Assembly: GCA_013204545.1 (NCBI GenBank)
Contig: JABMNN010000012.1
Location: 1-59,589, forward strand
Direction: 5' to 3'
Source: Chloroflexota bacterium
GTDB lineage: Bacteria > Chloroflexota > Dehalococcoidia > Lucifugimonadales > Lucifugimonadaceae
Length of the DNA: 59,589 bases
Positions within the stretch are counted from its first letter, which is position 1. Every line of letters begins with the position of its first letter. Under the pieces are notes generated by a model. That model saw only the letters and a program-made list of their open reading frames with translations. It made no database searches and was not told the origin of the DNA. A program made the position numbers and the translations under genes. Of this stretch, positions 17,736 to 26,915 are shown piece by piece.

Positions 17736-18197
17736 TTGAAATCCTTGACTCACTCGTCGCTATCAAAACGCCTGTTGCCAATTTTCTTGACGCTAATGAT
17801 CCTAATTACCATGAGCTTCGCAGGGTGTTGGTCGAGTAAAGACGATGACGAACTGTTCTCACAAATCAGCGACCCAGGTCAGGTGTTAACACTCGATGAT
17901 CTACTCGCCACGCAATACAAGGAATCTAGCAGCTACTCGACAGAAGGACTGCCCGGAGCTACCGATGTTAGTTTCGGCTTTTTAAGGGTTGGTAGCGGTG
18001 ACCCGTACGACTATGAAGTGAGATTTTACGAATCTCACAAGGCAGCGAACGACCAAGGGACAGCAATGGTGATCGAGGGATTTGGAAAAAATGCGATTCT
18101 CAGAGAAGCCGATGCAATCTACAAAGCAGGTGTCAAAAACCGACGAACAATCATCGGCGGGGGCGAAAGCGTGGGGGGGGGAATCGCTGAACTATGA
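17736..18197 (+). CDS. Lipoprotein of the local FY-SH repeat family, copy A (C-terminally truncated)
   Basis: A predicted lipoprotein of about 153 residues. The start is probably the TTG at 17736, seven bases after GGAGA; an in-frame ATG lies at 17715. A charged start, a hydrophobic stretch and the lipobox SFAGC follow. The mature part has the features shared by four genes here: LTLDDLLATQYKESSSYSTE, LPGATDVSFGF, and YEVRFYESHKAANDQG. It ends with GGGESVGGGIAEL after a run of nine G, whereas the paralogs continue for about 40 residues with cysteines and a VGN segment. The missing end lies in another frame downstream, so this copy may be a broken or recombined gene. Function is unknown. Confidence 0.65.
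   Translation: MKSLTHSSLSKRLLPIFLTLMILITMSFAGCWSSKDDDELFSQISDPGQVLTLDDLLATQYKESSSYSTEGLPGATDVSFGFLRVGSGDPYDYEVRFYESHKAANDQGTAMVIEGFGKNAILREADAIYKAGVKNRRTIIGGGESVGGGIAEL
18173..18181 (+). repeat. Run of nine G at the end of lipoprotein copy A
   Basis: A homopolymer of nine G sits exactly where the reading frame of copy A leaves the family pattern. Changing the run by a base would join copy A to the downstream fragment (ESLNYEVSVY). It could be a slippage site, a mutation scar or an assembly error. Confidence 0.8.
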
Positions 18198-18504
18198 AGT
18201 TAGCGTCTACCGAAATCACCAAATTGCGGTCGATAAAGGCTTATCACTCAGAGAAGTTGGGTCTGGAGAAGACACATCGTTAAGGGAGGAAGATCCACTG
18301 TCGGGCGAGAGAGTACGTGATCGGTGGATAACTGTTGGCGGTAATAACTCTCGCTACCGTGAGTGCGTAGTTCTAGGTAATTCTCCGTTTCGGGCGCAGT
18401 TCCGAGGACTTACTAGATCATTGCGCATCTTTCATCGCATTAATTCGGAGAGAGGGCGCATAATTGCGCCAACGTTAGTCAGACGAATGACTACTGCATT
18501 GTAA
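18182..18504 (+). pseudogene. C-terminal fragment of a lipoprotein of the same family
   Basis: This open stretch lacks its own signal peptide and start, and resembles the second half of the lipoprotein family: NYEVSVYRNHQIAVDKG matches YEVRFYESHKAANDQG of copy A, and WITVGGNNSRYRECVVLGN resembles the RYLEYVIRGN end of copy C. After VLGN it continues with an unrelated basic tail (RMTTAL at the end). Copy A already contains the FY-SH region, so this is a piece of a second, mostly deleted copy, probably left by unequal recombination between tandem paralogs. Confidence 0.6.
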
Positions 18505-18586
18505 ACGAGTATATTTGGTCACCCGCCGCGGAACTCAGTTTCATCATGCACGGGCGGATTTCGATCAAGCACAGGGAGCGTTGTAT

Positions 18587-19156
18587 ATGAAACAGGTAAA
18601 CAGCAGCAAGGCACGGCTGCTGGTAATACTTTTGGCAATCGCAGCATTATCGATTTCTGCAGTGGCTTGCGGCAGCGCCGATGGCGGCGGCGGCTCTGAT
18701 GATCCCATCGCAAAGATTGACGCGACAGACCGCATATATACGATTGAAGATTTTACCAGTATCGGATTCAAAGACAACAAGTCTTACGACGTTGACGGGT
18801 TACCGTCGGCTATTGAAGTTCACTATGGTCTTTGGGGCCCGACTTCCCTCAGCAAAAATGAATTCGAAGTTCGCTTTTACGCCTCGCATGCCGATGCCAT
18901 GGGCTTCGGAGTGGAATACGTAGAAGAGGCAATCGGTACGGACGCAGTTCTACTAACGGGCCATCAGAGGTGGGAAGAAGGACTTAGAGAGCGAAGGGCG
19001 TGTCAAGGCGTCGAAGGTGGGCACCAGGTGGGCACATGTGCAACCGCCAAGTACTTCGACTACATTGTTGTCGGAAATATGATTTTGATGTGCCCGGGTA
19101 AAGATTCAGTTAATTCACTAAAGGCATGTGCCGAACTAATGGCAGTGGTGCAGTAA
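18587..19156 (+). CDS. Lipoprotein of the local FY-SH repeat family, copy B
   Basis: A predicted lipoprotein of 189 residues. ATG 18587 is preferred over the longer frame because AGGGAG lies eight bases before it and a signal peptide follows directly (ARLLVILLAIAALSISAVAC). After lipidation the mature part has a Gly/Asp linker, then DRIYTIEDFTSIGFKDNKSY, LPSAIEVHYG, and FEVRFYASHADAMGFG. The C-terminal part has four cysteines (RACQG, GTCAT, LMCPG, KACAE) that could form two disulfides, around an IVVGNMILMC strand. It is probably anchored to the outer face of the cytoplasmic membrane. I do not recognise the family; it is unlike the known SBP or PDZ lipoproteins. Confidence 0.8.
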   Translation: MKQVNSSKARLLVILLAIAALSISAVACGSADGGGGSDDPIAKIDATDRIYTIEDFTSIGFKDNKSYDVDGLPSAIEVHYGLWGPTSLSKNEFEVRFYASHADAMGFGVEYVEEAIGTDAVLLTGHQRWEEGLRERRACQGVEGGHQVGTCATAKYFDYIVVGNMILMCPGKDSVNSLKACAELMAVVQ

Positions 19157-19159
19157 ATC

Positions 19160-19717
19160 ATGTCCCTGACTAAACGAGGCAACACAAAATTTACCGCTGC
19201 GTTTGTATTAGCGATCTTTATCACAATGCTTACAGTGGCCTGTGGATCGGATTCAGGTGCTAGGGAAGATGTATCAATCCCTCGTGTAGTTGCCAGTGAT
19301 CGTATCTACACAGTTGACGACCTAAAAGTCCAAGGTGTCAAGACGGTAAAAAGCTACAAAGTCGACGAGCTTCCTGGCGCCCTTGCTGCTTGGAACGCTA
19401 TATACAACCAACTTGACTACGAAGCACGCTTCTACGCCTCTCATGAGGACGCTGTGGCACAAGGGACGCTCTACGCAGACTCCGTTACCGGTGACGACGC
19501 AGTCGTAACTGGTGATGACGTTCTTTGGCAAGAAGGAAAGTCGGATCGCAGAAAATGCAGTCGTGCCGCTCAGGCTCCGCACTCCAGCTGTTCCTATTCA
19601 GCCCGCTATCTCGAATACGTGATTCGAGGAAACATGATTCTCTTCTGTGAAGGAGACGAATCATCCAAGGCATTCGAAAACTGCGAAAAGTTTCTTGCTT
19701 TGACTGAGCCAGCATAA
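19160..19717 (+). CDS. Lipoprotein of the local FY-SH repeat family, copy C
   Basis: A 185-residue lipoprotein that starts three bases after copy B, so they form one transcript. The signal is KFTAAFVLAIFITMLTVAC with a good lipobox. The mature part repeats the family plan: DRIYTVDDLKVQGVKTVKSY, LPGALAAWNAIY, YEARFYASHEDAVAQG, and a Cys-containing end (RRKCS, SSCSY, LFCEG, ENCEK) around YVIRGNMILFC. Cysteine positions match copy B, which supports two conserved disulfides. Expression ends at the strong hairpin at 19734. Function is unknown. Confidence 0.82.
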   Translation: MSLTKRGNTKFTAAFVLAIFITMLTVACGSDSGAREDVSIPRVVASDRIYTVDDLKVQGVKTVKSYKVDELPGALAAWNAIYNQLDYEARFYASHEDAVAQGTLYADSVTGDDAVVTGDDVLWQEGKSDRRKCSRAAQAPHSSCSYSARYLEYVIRGNMILFCEGDESSKAFENCEKFLALTEPA

Positions 19718-19733
19718 AATTTGTGGTGTACTC

Positions 19734-19796
19734 GATTCAGATTAATAAAAAACCACCGGTGCCAAGAACACCGGTGGTTTTTTATTAATCTGAATC
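19734..19796. terminator. Bidirectional terminator, 28-bp perfect inverted repeat
   Basis: Two 28-base arms (19734-19761 and 19769-19796) are perfectly complementary, with a seven-base loop. The GC core is ACCACCGGTG/CACCGGTGGT, next to A- and T-runs, and the arms continue far beyond a normal terminator. It lies between convergent copies C and D and should act both ways. Confidence 0.93.
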
Positions 19797-19816
19797 TGAG
19801 CCTTGGTCCAAATCAC

Positions 19817-20353
19817 CTACTCCAGCATGTCGATCAACGCCTGACAACTGGATAGTTGCCGTTCACACAACATCACTGTGTTTCCAACGACGGCGTAAGC
19901 CGGATAGAGATTGACGACAGGGATCAGGGGATCACGCTGACCAGCCTTCTTACCTATGACAACTTCAGCAAGTTCAACGCCCTGCGCAAGCGCCTCAGTG
20001 TGTGAATTATAAAAACGTATTTCGATATCTTGTTGCCGGAAGAAGCCGTACCAAATGTCCGTCGCCCCGGGGACGGTCTCGATGTCGAACTGTTTGCTCT
20101 TCTTGAAGCCAACCGCCGTCAGATCATCGATCGTATAAAAGGATTCGGGGTTCGTAATCAAGCGAATGCCCTCTTCGTCGGGCACTCCCACCACAACTCC
20201 ACCATTTGATACCTGGGAGTTGGTCTCTGGCAAACCACATGCAATCGATCCGATCAAAGCAACAACAAATAGTGCCGAAACCGTGAACCGAAAAGCTTCA
20301 CGCAAGTTGGTAACAGAATCTAACTTGAGTTGGCTCAATGTCGATCTATCCAA
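19817..20353 (-). CDS. Lipoprotein of the local FY-SH repeat family, copy D
   Basis: A 178-residue lipoprotein in the opposite direction to copies A-C. The hydrophobic signal (FTVSALFVVALIGSIAC) ends in a lipobox. The mature part has FYTIDDLTAVGFKKSKQF, VPGATDIWYGFF, and IEIRFYNSHTEALAQG, then AVVGNTVMLC and a final Cys (LSSCQAL). Only two of the four C-terminal cysteines of copies B and C are present, so one disulfide is likely. It is the most diverged copy and the first of the family to be read from the other strand, consistent with an inversion of a tandem array. Confidence 0.82.
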   Translation of the reverse strand: MDRSTLSQLKLDSVTNLREAFRFTVSALFVVALIGSIACGLPETNSQVSNGGVVVGVPDEEGIRLITNPESFYTIDDLTAVGFKKSKQFDIETVPGATDIWYGFFRQQDIEIRFYNSHTEALAQGVELAEVVIGKKAGQRDPLIPVVNLYPAYAVVGNTVMLCERQLSSCQALIDMLE

Positions 20354-20430
20354 TCTGACTGGTATCGAATCAGATCGAAATCATACCTCACTGACGACCA
20401 ACGTCACAGGACGATAAGTCAAGTTAATAA

Positions 20431-20464
20431 GAAGTGCCCCCGCCAAAATTGGCAGGGGCACTTC
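20431..20464 (-). terminator. Terminator of the ABC binding-protein gene
   Basis: Fourteen-base arms with one mismatch (20431-20444 and 20451-20464) around a six-base loop. On the minus strand a T-rich stretch follows, which suits termination of the binding-protein gene that ends at 20510. On the plus strand no T-run is present. Confidence 0.7.
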
Positions 20465-20509
20465 GATTCGCGTCTATTAACTCAAGTAGTAAGAACCACT
20501 AGAGTCTTT

Positions 20510-22369
20510 CTACTTAGCTGTTAGGGCGTGCAATACCAATGACCACGTGAGGTGCCAAGAGGCTTCGTTCACGTAACCAGTGGTCTCAGTCCCTAGAGGC
20601 CAGTTAGTCCATCGCTTCTCACTCATGATGATGCGGTGGTAGAACTCCAGAACTGGGACATCAGGAAGTTCTTCGAGCCAGATTCCCATGGCTTCGTGCC
20701 AAAGTTCTTGCATCTTATCCACGTTATCAGGGTGAGTCCTTCCGATTTCATCGGTAATCTCATCCCAGCGTGCATCTTCCCAGTGGTAGAAGTTTACTTG
20801 GTGACCACCAGGTATGTTTACTGATGACGATTGGTAAAGCTTCATCGTGAAGTAAGGATCACGGACCGATCCGCCGTGTCCGAACATCAGACATTCGAAG
20901 TTACCTTCAGCCATTCGTGAAGAAGCATCTGGCGGCTGCGAGTAGGTGGCGTTGATGCCCTCACGTCGAAGCTGCTCAGCAGTGATAGGACCAAGATCCA
21001 CCCACGGGCTGAAACCAATTATCTCACAGTTGATGCCGTTACCTTGAGCGTCAACCCAAGTGTCATCAGCACCAGTCTTTGTGTAACCAGCACCCTCAAG
21101 CAACGCTGCAGCCTTGGCTGGGTTGTGCTCTTCGGTGTTGTGTACTGCAAGTAGGTCAGCTACGGAGTCGAAGTACTTCTTCAGTGGTGGGTATTGAGGC
21201 ATGGTGAGCGGGTTGAATGCCGCGGCACCATCGTAAGCCACATCACTCAGTTCCTGCCTGTCAAGGAGGTAGCTGAATGCCCATCGAACGTCTTTGTTGT
21301 CGTAAGGACCGAACTTACCAGTGTCGTTGAAAGCAATCGATACCGGCCACCAGTCGACATATCCGTAAGGAGAGTCTTTTCCGGTGTGAGTGACAAGATC
21401 AGCGTTCTTGGCCATTGTCTCGACGATAACAGCAGGTGTGGTCATCGCTGAGTAGTCAACGGTGTCAGAAATCAAAGCCTGCGACCGAACCGTCTGGTCA
21501 GGAGTTGGCAGGTAGACAACACGCTTTGGTCCAGGCAGTTTACCGAACTGACCGAGGTCAGCTACGCCTTCACCCCACCACGAATCGCGGCGGTCGATGA
21601 TTTTCTGCTCTGGAGTTCCAGAAACAACCTTCCAAGGACCCGTACTTAGTGGGAAGCCCTTTGCAGGGTCATAGTCCTTGAACGTAGTCCAGTCTTGGTC
21701 TTTGTAGTGGTGCTCTGGGAGCATGTACACGCCAATGTCGTACTTGTACGTCAGAAGGAACATGAACCGTGGGTCTGGATGCACCATGAACACCTTTACG
21801 GTGTGGCTATCGACTTTTTCTGCGCGATCCATAGCTTTATCGATGTCGTTACCCCATCGGACCTCTTCTTTAAGATCCTTAAGAGTGTTCAACGTGTAAA
21901 CAACATCATCAGCGTTGAATTCTTCACCGTCAGACCAGTTCACACCGGATCGCAGGTTGATCGTCAACTCAGTGAAGTCGCCGTTCCAGTCCCAGCTCTC
22001 AGCGAGCCAAGGGATCGTTTTGTTGTCGAATGCACTAAAGAATGCAAGCGGTTCAAAGATGATGTTTGGACCAGATTGGTGGTTTGCACCAATTGCGTAT
22101 GGGTTCCAAAGCTCGTGGTCTACGAAACGACCTTCGGCACCACCCAGATAACTCATTAGAGTGTCATCTCGGGCGATGTCCATAATTTCCACGCTACCAG
22201 ACGGCTCATCGGCCGGAGCCGTAGTCGCCACTGGTGCGGTCGTGGCAACAGGCTCTGAAGCCCCACCACTGGAGTCCTTATCATCACCGCCACCACAAGC
22301 AACCGCCGCAACAAGGGCGATTGAAAGCATAGCGATGAAGAGAATTCTCCACCTCTCAGTAAATGTCAT
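20510..22369 (-). CDS. ABC transporter substrate-binding lipoprotein, family 5
   Basis: A 619-residue extracellular solute-binding protein of the peptide/nickel/oligosaccharide type (SBP_bac_5). The start at 22369 is fixed by GGAGG six bases upstream; the open frame continues upstream to 22531 but that part is not protein-like. The signal [15 protein letters not shown] ends in a lipobox, followed by a low-complexity Gly/Asp/Ser and Ala/Thr linker. The family signature [17 protein letters not shown] is clear. It is divergently transcribed from the permease and ATPase genes at 22765-26902, which very probably form the same importer. The ligand is not predictable; dipeptides, oligosaccharides or other compounds are possible. 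Confidence 0.92.
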   Translation of the reverse strand: MTFTERWRILFIAMLSIALVAAVACGGGDDKDSSGGASEPVATTAPVATTAPADEPSGSVEIMDIARDDTLMSYLGGAEGRFVDHELWNPYAIGANHQSGPNIIFEPLAFFSAFDNKTIPWLAESWDWNGDFTELTINLRSGVNWSDGEEFNADDVVYTLNTLKDLKEEVRWGNDIDKAMDRAEKVDSHTVKVFMVHPDPRFMFLLTYKYDIGVYMLPEHHYKDQDWTTFKDYDPAKGFPLSTGPWKVVSGTPEQKIIDRRDSWWGEGVADLGQFGKLPGPKRVVYLPTPDQTVRSQALISDTVDYSAMTTPAVIVETMAKNADLVTHTGKDSPYGYVDWWPVSIAFNDTGKFGPYDNKDVRWAFSYLLDRQELSDVAYDGAAAFNPLTMPQYPPLKKYFDSVADLLAVHNTEEHNPAKAAALLEGAGYTKTGADDTWVDAQGNGINCEIIGFSPWVDLGPITAEQLRREGINATYSQPPDASSRMAEGNFECLMFGHGGSVRDPYFTMKLYQSSSVNIPGGHQVNFYHWEDARWDEITDEIGRTHPDNVDKMQELWHEAMGIWLEELPDVPVLEFYHRIIMSEKRWTNWPLGTETTGYVNEASWHLTWSLVLHALTAK

Positions 22370-22764
22370 GCTGACCTCCGAATAAATGTCAGACGCGAAA
22401 CCAGACGTGCAACCACGCGGTCGCATCAATCTGTGAGAAGAATGTATATCCGAATCCGGCGGGCGAGTCAACAATAGTTGACTAAACGAAACGGTCTTAT
22501 ATGTCGAGCATTGGCCGAAGCTTGGTGTCAATTTACCAATTAGCTCGATTAGGACTCAACGAATCGTCAATTTTCGAATTCTAGTCAGAAGTTATTACTT
22601 TGAAAATGAATTATATCCAAAAATAATTCTGTGAAAAAACTGACGTAGCCATCGACGTAAACACTTGTTATCTTTGGTCGGCATAAATCCAATTGTTTGG
22701 ACGCTGTTCAAATGTTGTTAGATTCATATTCTATTTTGGAAACTAGTGAATTGAGTTTTAGCCC
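22370..22764. other. Divergent intergenic region of the ABC importer
   Basis: An AT-rich stretch of 395 bases between the binding-protein gene (minus) and the first permease gene (plus). It must hold both promoters, but I cannot fix -35/-10 boxes with confidence. No small ORF with a ribosome binding site and no clear operator repeat were found. Confidence 0.6.
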
Positions 22765-23844
22765 GTGACAGAACAAACACAGGCCGTTGAAAACTCTTCA
22801 CCGTCGAAACGTACTTCGATTCCCAAGATTGTCATGGGAATCCTCGGTCACTTTCTGGTGAAGCGGTTCCTGTTCTTTCTTTTCATAGTTTGGTTAGCGA
22901 GTACGGTGATTTTCATAATCCCGCGCTTATCTGGTCAGGATCCTGTTAAAGAGAAGTTACTTCTAGAGGCGCAACGCGGCGGTGCTATGCAGACAGGTCT
23001 CGACGCTATGGCAAAGTCGTACCAGAAACGGTTTGGCCTCGATCAACCGATATGGGTTCAGTACACGAACTTCATGAAAGACCTCGCCAAATTGGATCTT
23101 GGTGTTTCAATCGCTTTCTTCCCTCGTACCGTCAACGAGATCGTCTTCGAATCATTGGTGTGGACTCTTGGTTTGATGGGAACAGTGACCTTATTGGCGT
23201 TCGTTTTAGGGACGCTCGCCGGGGCGTTTTTGGGTTGGCCCAGACGACCTGGATGGGTTCAGTACATTTTCATACCACTACTTACGTTGGCCGCTATCCC
23301 GCAGTATCTGCTGGCGATGATTTTGATTTTCATATTCGCTTTCAAGTTGGGTTGGCTACCACTGTTTGGTGGTTATTCTCCAGCTACGTTGCCTGATCTG
23401 ACTTTTGAATTTGTTGTCGACGTACTGAGACACGCAATATTGCCTGCGTTCGCAATTCTGTTCTCAGTCGTCGGATTCTGGGCCATCGGTATGCGAGGCA
23501 TGATGATCAACACTCAGGGTGAGGACTACATGATTCAGGCCGATGCTAAGGGGCTGAAGGGTTCTCGAATATTCATACAATACGCCGTACGTAACGCCTT
23601 GTTACCACAGGTAACGGGGCTGGCTCTTGTACTCGGAACAATTGTTACCGGGCAGGTTCTGGTCGAACGGGTGTTCTCATACCCGGGAATCGGCGACATC
23701 CTGTTTCAGGCAATCAGGTTATCCGACTTCTTTGTAATTCGAGGAATTGTAATCGTGATCATTCTTGGAATCGCGGGTGCAACCTTCCTTCTCGATGTCC
23801 TCTATCCGTTACTCGATCCTCGGATCAAGACGAGGAGTAATTAG
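22765..23844 (+). CDS. ABC transporter permease, DppB/OppB type
   Basis: A 359-residue inner-membrane permease with a hydrophobic segment near residues 33-54, a cytoplasm-to-periplasm loop with a YQKRFGLDQPIW motif usual for DppB, and five further segments. The EAA loop that contacts the ATPase is visible as DAKGLKGSRIF. The start is GTG at 22765. The gene abuts the next permease (stop 23844, ATG 23845), followed by two ATPases, so a single operon encodes the full membrane part of the importer. The binding protein is encoded divergently. Confidence 0.93.
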   Translation: MTEQTQAVENSSPSKRTSIPKIVMGILGHFLVKRFLFFLFIVWLASTVIFIIPRLSGQDPVKEKLLLEAQRGGAMQTGLDAMAKSYQKRFGLDQPIWVQYTNFMKDLAKLDLGVSIAFFPRTVNEIVFESLVWTLGLMGTVTLLAFVLGTLAGAFLGWPRRPGWVQYIFIPLLTLAAIPQYLLAMILIFIFAFKLGWLPLFGGYSPATLPDLTFEFVVDVLRHAILPAFAILFSVVGFWAIGMRGMMINTQGEDYMIQADAKGLKGSRIFIQYAVRNALLPQVTGLALVLGTIVTGQVLVERVFSYPGIGDILFQAIRLSDFFVIRGIVIVIILGIAGATFLLDVLYPLLDPRIKTRSN

Positions 23845-24816
23845 ATGACTGAATTGGTTACTACTCCAGATTCATCGACTCCAGTTAAAGGTGGTGGTTG
23901 GAGCCAGTTCTATGAAGAACGCGTGAGGCCCATCAAGCGCTATGCAGTGCGCAACCCCTCTCTGATATGGGGGATGGGATTATTGTTGTCACTGTTGTTG
24001 TTTGTTGGTGTTGGTCACCTTGTTTGGGATACCGAACAGTTCCATCCACTCTCGGCTCCAACCAGACTGGCACCGACGCTTTCGCATGAAATGATCAAAG
24101 GCGGCGAACCAACAGGCGAGGTCAGGGCGTTCCCATTCGGAACCGACACTGCAGGTCGCGACCTGATTGCCGTCGCAATTCTGGGTACACCACTGACACT
24201 ACGAATCGGCATAATCGCTGGCTTCGTCTCAATAGCGCTCGGTACAGTGGCGGCTTTCATGGCAGCGTACTACCGAGGTTGGGTTGACGGTACGATTCGC
24301 TCGGTCGTTGACGTAGGGCTGGCCATGCCGGGCTTGCTGATCTTGATCCTGATTAGAATCAACATTGGCCGCGAACTCAGCATCGACGAAATGGGATTGG
24401 CACTTGGATTAGTTGGCTGGGTGTTCCCTGCCCGCACAATCCGTTCACAGGTGCTTGTAATGCGAGAACAGGCTTACGTTGAACTTTCGCGATTATCAGG
24501 CACTAGCGGTATGGGAATCATCTTTAAAGAGATGCTCCCGAACCTGATTCCATACATTACGGCCAGCCTTGTAGCTTCTGTTGCCGGAGCGATTCTTGCA
24601 TCGATCGGCCTTGAAGCTATCGGTCTTGGTAACTTCAGCCTGCCAACGCTTGGCATGACCATTTACTTCAACATTCAATTTTCATCGATCACGCTTGGCA
24701 TGTGGTGGTGGTGGTTACCACCGCTGGTTGCAATTGTGATTGTGTTTCTTGGACTGTTCTTGATTTCATCAGGACTGGATGAATGGTCCAACCCACGAAT
24801 GAGGAAACGCGTTTGA
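23845..24816 (+). CDS. ABC transporter permease, DppC/OppC type
   Basis: A 323-residue partner permease. It has a first membrane segment near 35-56, the DppC-type motif FPFGTDTAGRD before the second segment, and the EAA loop near SRLSGTSGMGIIFKEMLPN. The last segment is rich in Trp and Val. It follows the DppB-like gene with no gap and overlaps the next ATPase gene at its 3' end, so translation is coupled. With the DppB-like subunit it forms the membrane channel. Confidence 0.93.
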   Translation: MTELVTTPDSSTPVKGGGWSQFYEERVRPIKRYAVRNPSLIWGMGLLLSLLLFVGVGHLVWDTEQFHPLSAPTRLAPTLSHEMIKGGEPTGEVRAFPFGTDTAGRDLIAVAILGTPLTLRIGIIAGFVSIALGTVAAFMAAYYRGWVDGTIRSVVDVGLAMPGLLILILIRINIGRELSIDEMGLALGLVGWVFPARTIRSQVLVMREQAYVELSRLSGTSGMGIIFKEMLPNLIPYITASLVASVAGAILASIGLEAIGLGNFSLPTLGMTIYFNIQFSSITLGMWWWWLPPLVAIVIVFLGLFLISSGLDEWSNPRMRKRV

Positions 24817-25847
24817 GCACCGAACAAGCAATTCAAACTTATCGAGAGGGTGCTCGGATTACCGACGTCGATGCTCTCGTAGTCGAAAACTTCTCAGTCT
24901 TTTACGAGACCGAAAGCGGAACGGTAAAGGCATGCGACGACGTGTCGTTCACTCTTAAACAGGGTGAACGATTCGCTCTGGTTGGTGAATCTGGCTCTGG
25001 CAAGACAACGCTTGCAATGGGTCTAATGCGCCTGACCAGGCCTCCGGGACATATTGCCAGCGGGAGCGTTACTCTCAATGGCCGCGACATTACGAAGTTG
25101 TCGGATGACGACATGCGTATGGCGCGTCTTTCCGAGTTGGCGCTTGTTCCGCAGGGAGCAATGAACTCACTCAATCCAGTAATGAGGATCGAGCGACAGA
25201 TCATCGATGGGATTCTTGACCATCTGAAGGAGGATCAAGCTAAGCCGACGAAGGATGAGCTACATGAAACTGTGCGCGACCTTCTGATTCGAGTTGGCCT
25301 ACGCCCTGGTGTTGCCCGCCTATTCCCTCATGAACTCTCTGGAGGAATGAAACAACGAGTTGCGATGGCCATTGGGATTTCGCTACGACCGAGATTGATC
25401 ATTGCCGATGAACCTACATCTGCGCTTGACGTTGTAGTACAACGGCAAATCATGCAGACACTGGGTCGTCTACAAGAAGGCCTTGATGCTTCGATCATGC
25501 TTGTGGGTCACGATATGGGTCTCGTAGCCCAGTTCGCCGACACAATCGGTGTAATGTACGCAGGCAAGCTTGTCGAGGTTGGGCCAGTAGAAGAGGTGTT
25601 TAGCGAGCCTAAGCACCCATACACAAAGCTTCTAATTGGTAGTTTGCCTTCGTTGAGAGAAAAACGAGAATTCTTAGGAATACCCGGGCTCCCCCCACAA
25701 CTGATCTACCTGCCGAAGGGATGTGCGTTCGAAGATCGCTGCCCATCGCGCTTTGAAAAGTGTTCAGGATCGATTCCCGAAAAACTTAACCTTGGAGGCC
25801 GCAGAGAAGTGGCTTGCCATCTATATGAAGGCGAGGCCCAGTCGTGA
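24813..25847 (+). CDS. ABC transporter ATP-binding protein, OppD/DppD type
   Basis: An ATPase of about 344 residues. Walker A is GESGSGKTT, the signature is LSGGMKQRVAMA, and Walker B is LIIADEPTSALD. The Cys-rich C-terminal motif of Opp/Dpp ATPases (CAFEDRCPSRFEKC) is present. An ATG at 24783 gives a longer form, but a TTG at 24813 overlaps the upstream stop (TTGA) and follows GAGG by about eight bases, so it is the more likely start. It forms a heterodimer with the ATPase at 25844 and drives import. Confidence 0.93.
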   Translation: MSTEQAIQTYREGARITDVDALVVENFSVFYETESGTVKACDDVSFTLKQGERFALVGESGSGKTTLAMGLMRLTRPPGHIASGSVTLNGRDITKLSDDDMRMARLSELALVPQGAMNSLNPVMRIERQIIDGILDHLKEDQAKPTKDELHETVRDLLIRVGLRPGVARLFPHELSGGMKQRVAMAIGISLRPRLIIADEPTSALDVVVQRQIMQTLGRLQEGLDASIMLVGHDMGLVAQFADTIGVMYAGKLVEVGPVEEVFSEPKHPYTKLLIGSLPSLREKREFLGIPGLPPQLIYLPKGCAFEDRCPSRFEKCSGSIPEKLNLGGRREVACHLYEGEAQS

Positions 25848-26902
25848 GCACGTTCCTTGAGCTAGATCACGTAACCAAAACCTTCGGTAGTCAGGGCATA
25901 TTCAGTGGCGGGGGCAACGTAACTGTCGCCGTTGACGATGTTTCACTAACAATCGACGAAGACGAAGCGTCTATAACCACAGTGGCTGGCGAAAGCGGAA
26001 GTGGTAAAACAACACTTTCACGACTACTACTCGGAAGCCACGTGCCCACTGACGGCCGAATGCTGTACAGAGGCAAAGACTTCACCAAGCTTACTAGCCG
26101 TGAACGCCGCAATTTCCGTCGTGAGATTCAGCCGATCTTCCAAGATCCCTTTGAATCCTACAACCCGTTCTACAAGGTCGACCACGTCCTTGATGCACCA
26201 ATCAAAAACTTCAAGCTAGCGTCTTCGAAACAAGAGAAGCAACGAATGATTGAAGATGCGCTCGAGATGGTTGGTCTGGTACCAGAAGAGACCCTCGGTC
26301 GCTTTCCTCACCAGTTGAGTGGTGGTCAGCGTCAGAGAGTCATGGTTGCCCGCGCACTCCTACTAAAGCCACGAGTTATTCTCGCTGACGAGCCAGTATC
26401 GATGGTGGATGCATCGCTTCGAGCAACAATTCTCGACTCGATTCGCCGATTAAACCGAGAGCTAGGTATTTCAGTCATATATGTCACACATGACCTAACA
26501 ACTGCATACCAGATCAGCGATAACATCATGGTGATGTATCGTGGCACGGTTGTGGAAGCAGGAACTGTGGACCAGGTTATTCCGAACCCACAGCACCCGT
26601 ACACAAAACTGTTGATCGAATCGATTCCTGAGCCCGACCCGAAGAATCGCTGGGGTTCAGAGCCGCCACAGCAGGACTGGGATACATCTGACCTCCAGAT
26701 TGCCGGTTGCAGGTTTGCAGATCGCTGTCCGGCAGTGATGGATCGTTGCCGTACTACTAAACCTGCGCAGTTCCTCATCAACAAACACCAACTAACGAGG
26801 TGTTTCCTTCACGAGGAAAAAGGTGAGATGACCGACCCAGACATCACGAGCACGTTCCAAACCGAGGCCGAAACTATCAAAGCCGTTCCTGTAAAAATCT
26901 AG
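25844..26902 (+). CDS. ABC transporter ATP-binding protein, OppF/DppF type
   Basis: A 352-residue ATPase partner. Walker A is GESGSGKTT, the signature is LSGGQRQRVMVA, and Walker B is ILADEPVSMVDAS, the OppF-like variant. A Cys cluster (CRFADRCPAVMDRC) lies near the C-terminus. The GTG start overlaps the stop of the upstream ATPase (GTGA). The last 25 residues (MTDPDITSTFQTEAETIKA) extend beyond the usual end and may be a flexible tail. It closes the importer operon. Confidence 0.93.
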   Translation: MSTFLELDHVTKTFGSQGIFSGGGNVTVAVDDVSLTIDEDEASITTVAGESGSGKTTLSRLLLGSHVPTDGRMLYRGKDFTKLTSRERRNFRREIQPIFQDPFESYNPFYKVDHVLDAPIKNFKLASSKQEKQRMIEDALEMVGLVPEETLGRFPHQLSGGQRQRVMVARALLLKPRVILADEPVSMVDASLRATILDSIRRLNRELGISVIYVTHDLTTAYQISDNIMVMYRGTVVEAGTVDQVIPNPQHPYTKLLIESIPEPDPKNRWGSEPPQQDWDTSDLQIAGCRFADRCPAVMDRCRTTKPAQFLINKHQLTRCFLHEEKGEMTDPDITSTFQTEAETIKAVPVKI

Positions 26903-26915
26903 GCTTCATGTAGTT

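Noticed and set aside
22681..22764. Sigma70-like promoter upstream of the first permease gene
   Set aside because: TTGTTT- and TTGTTA-like boxes are present, but no good -10 box at the right distance.
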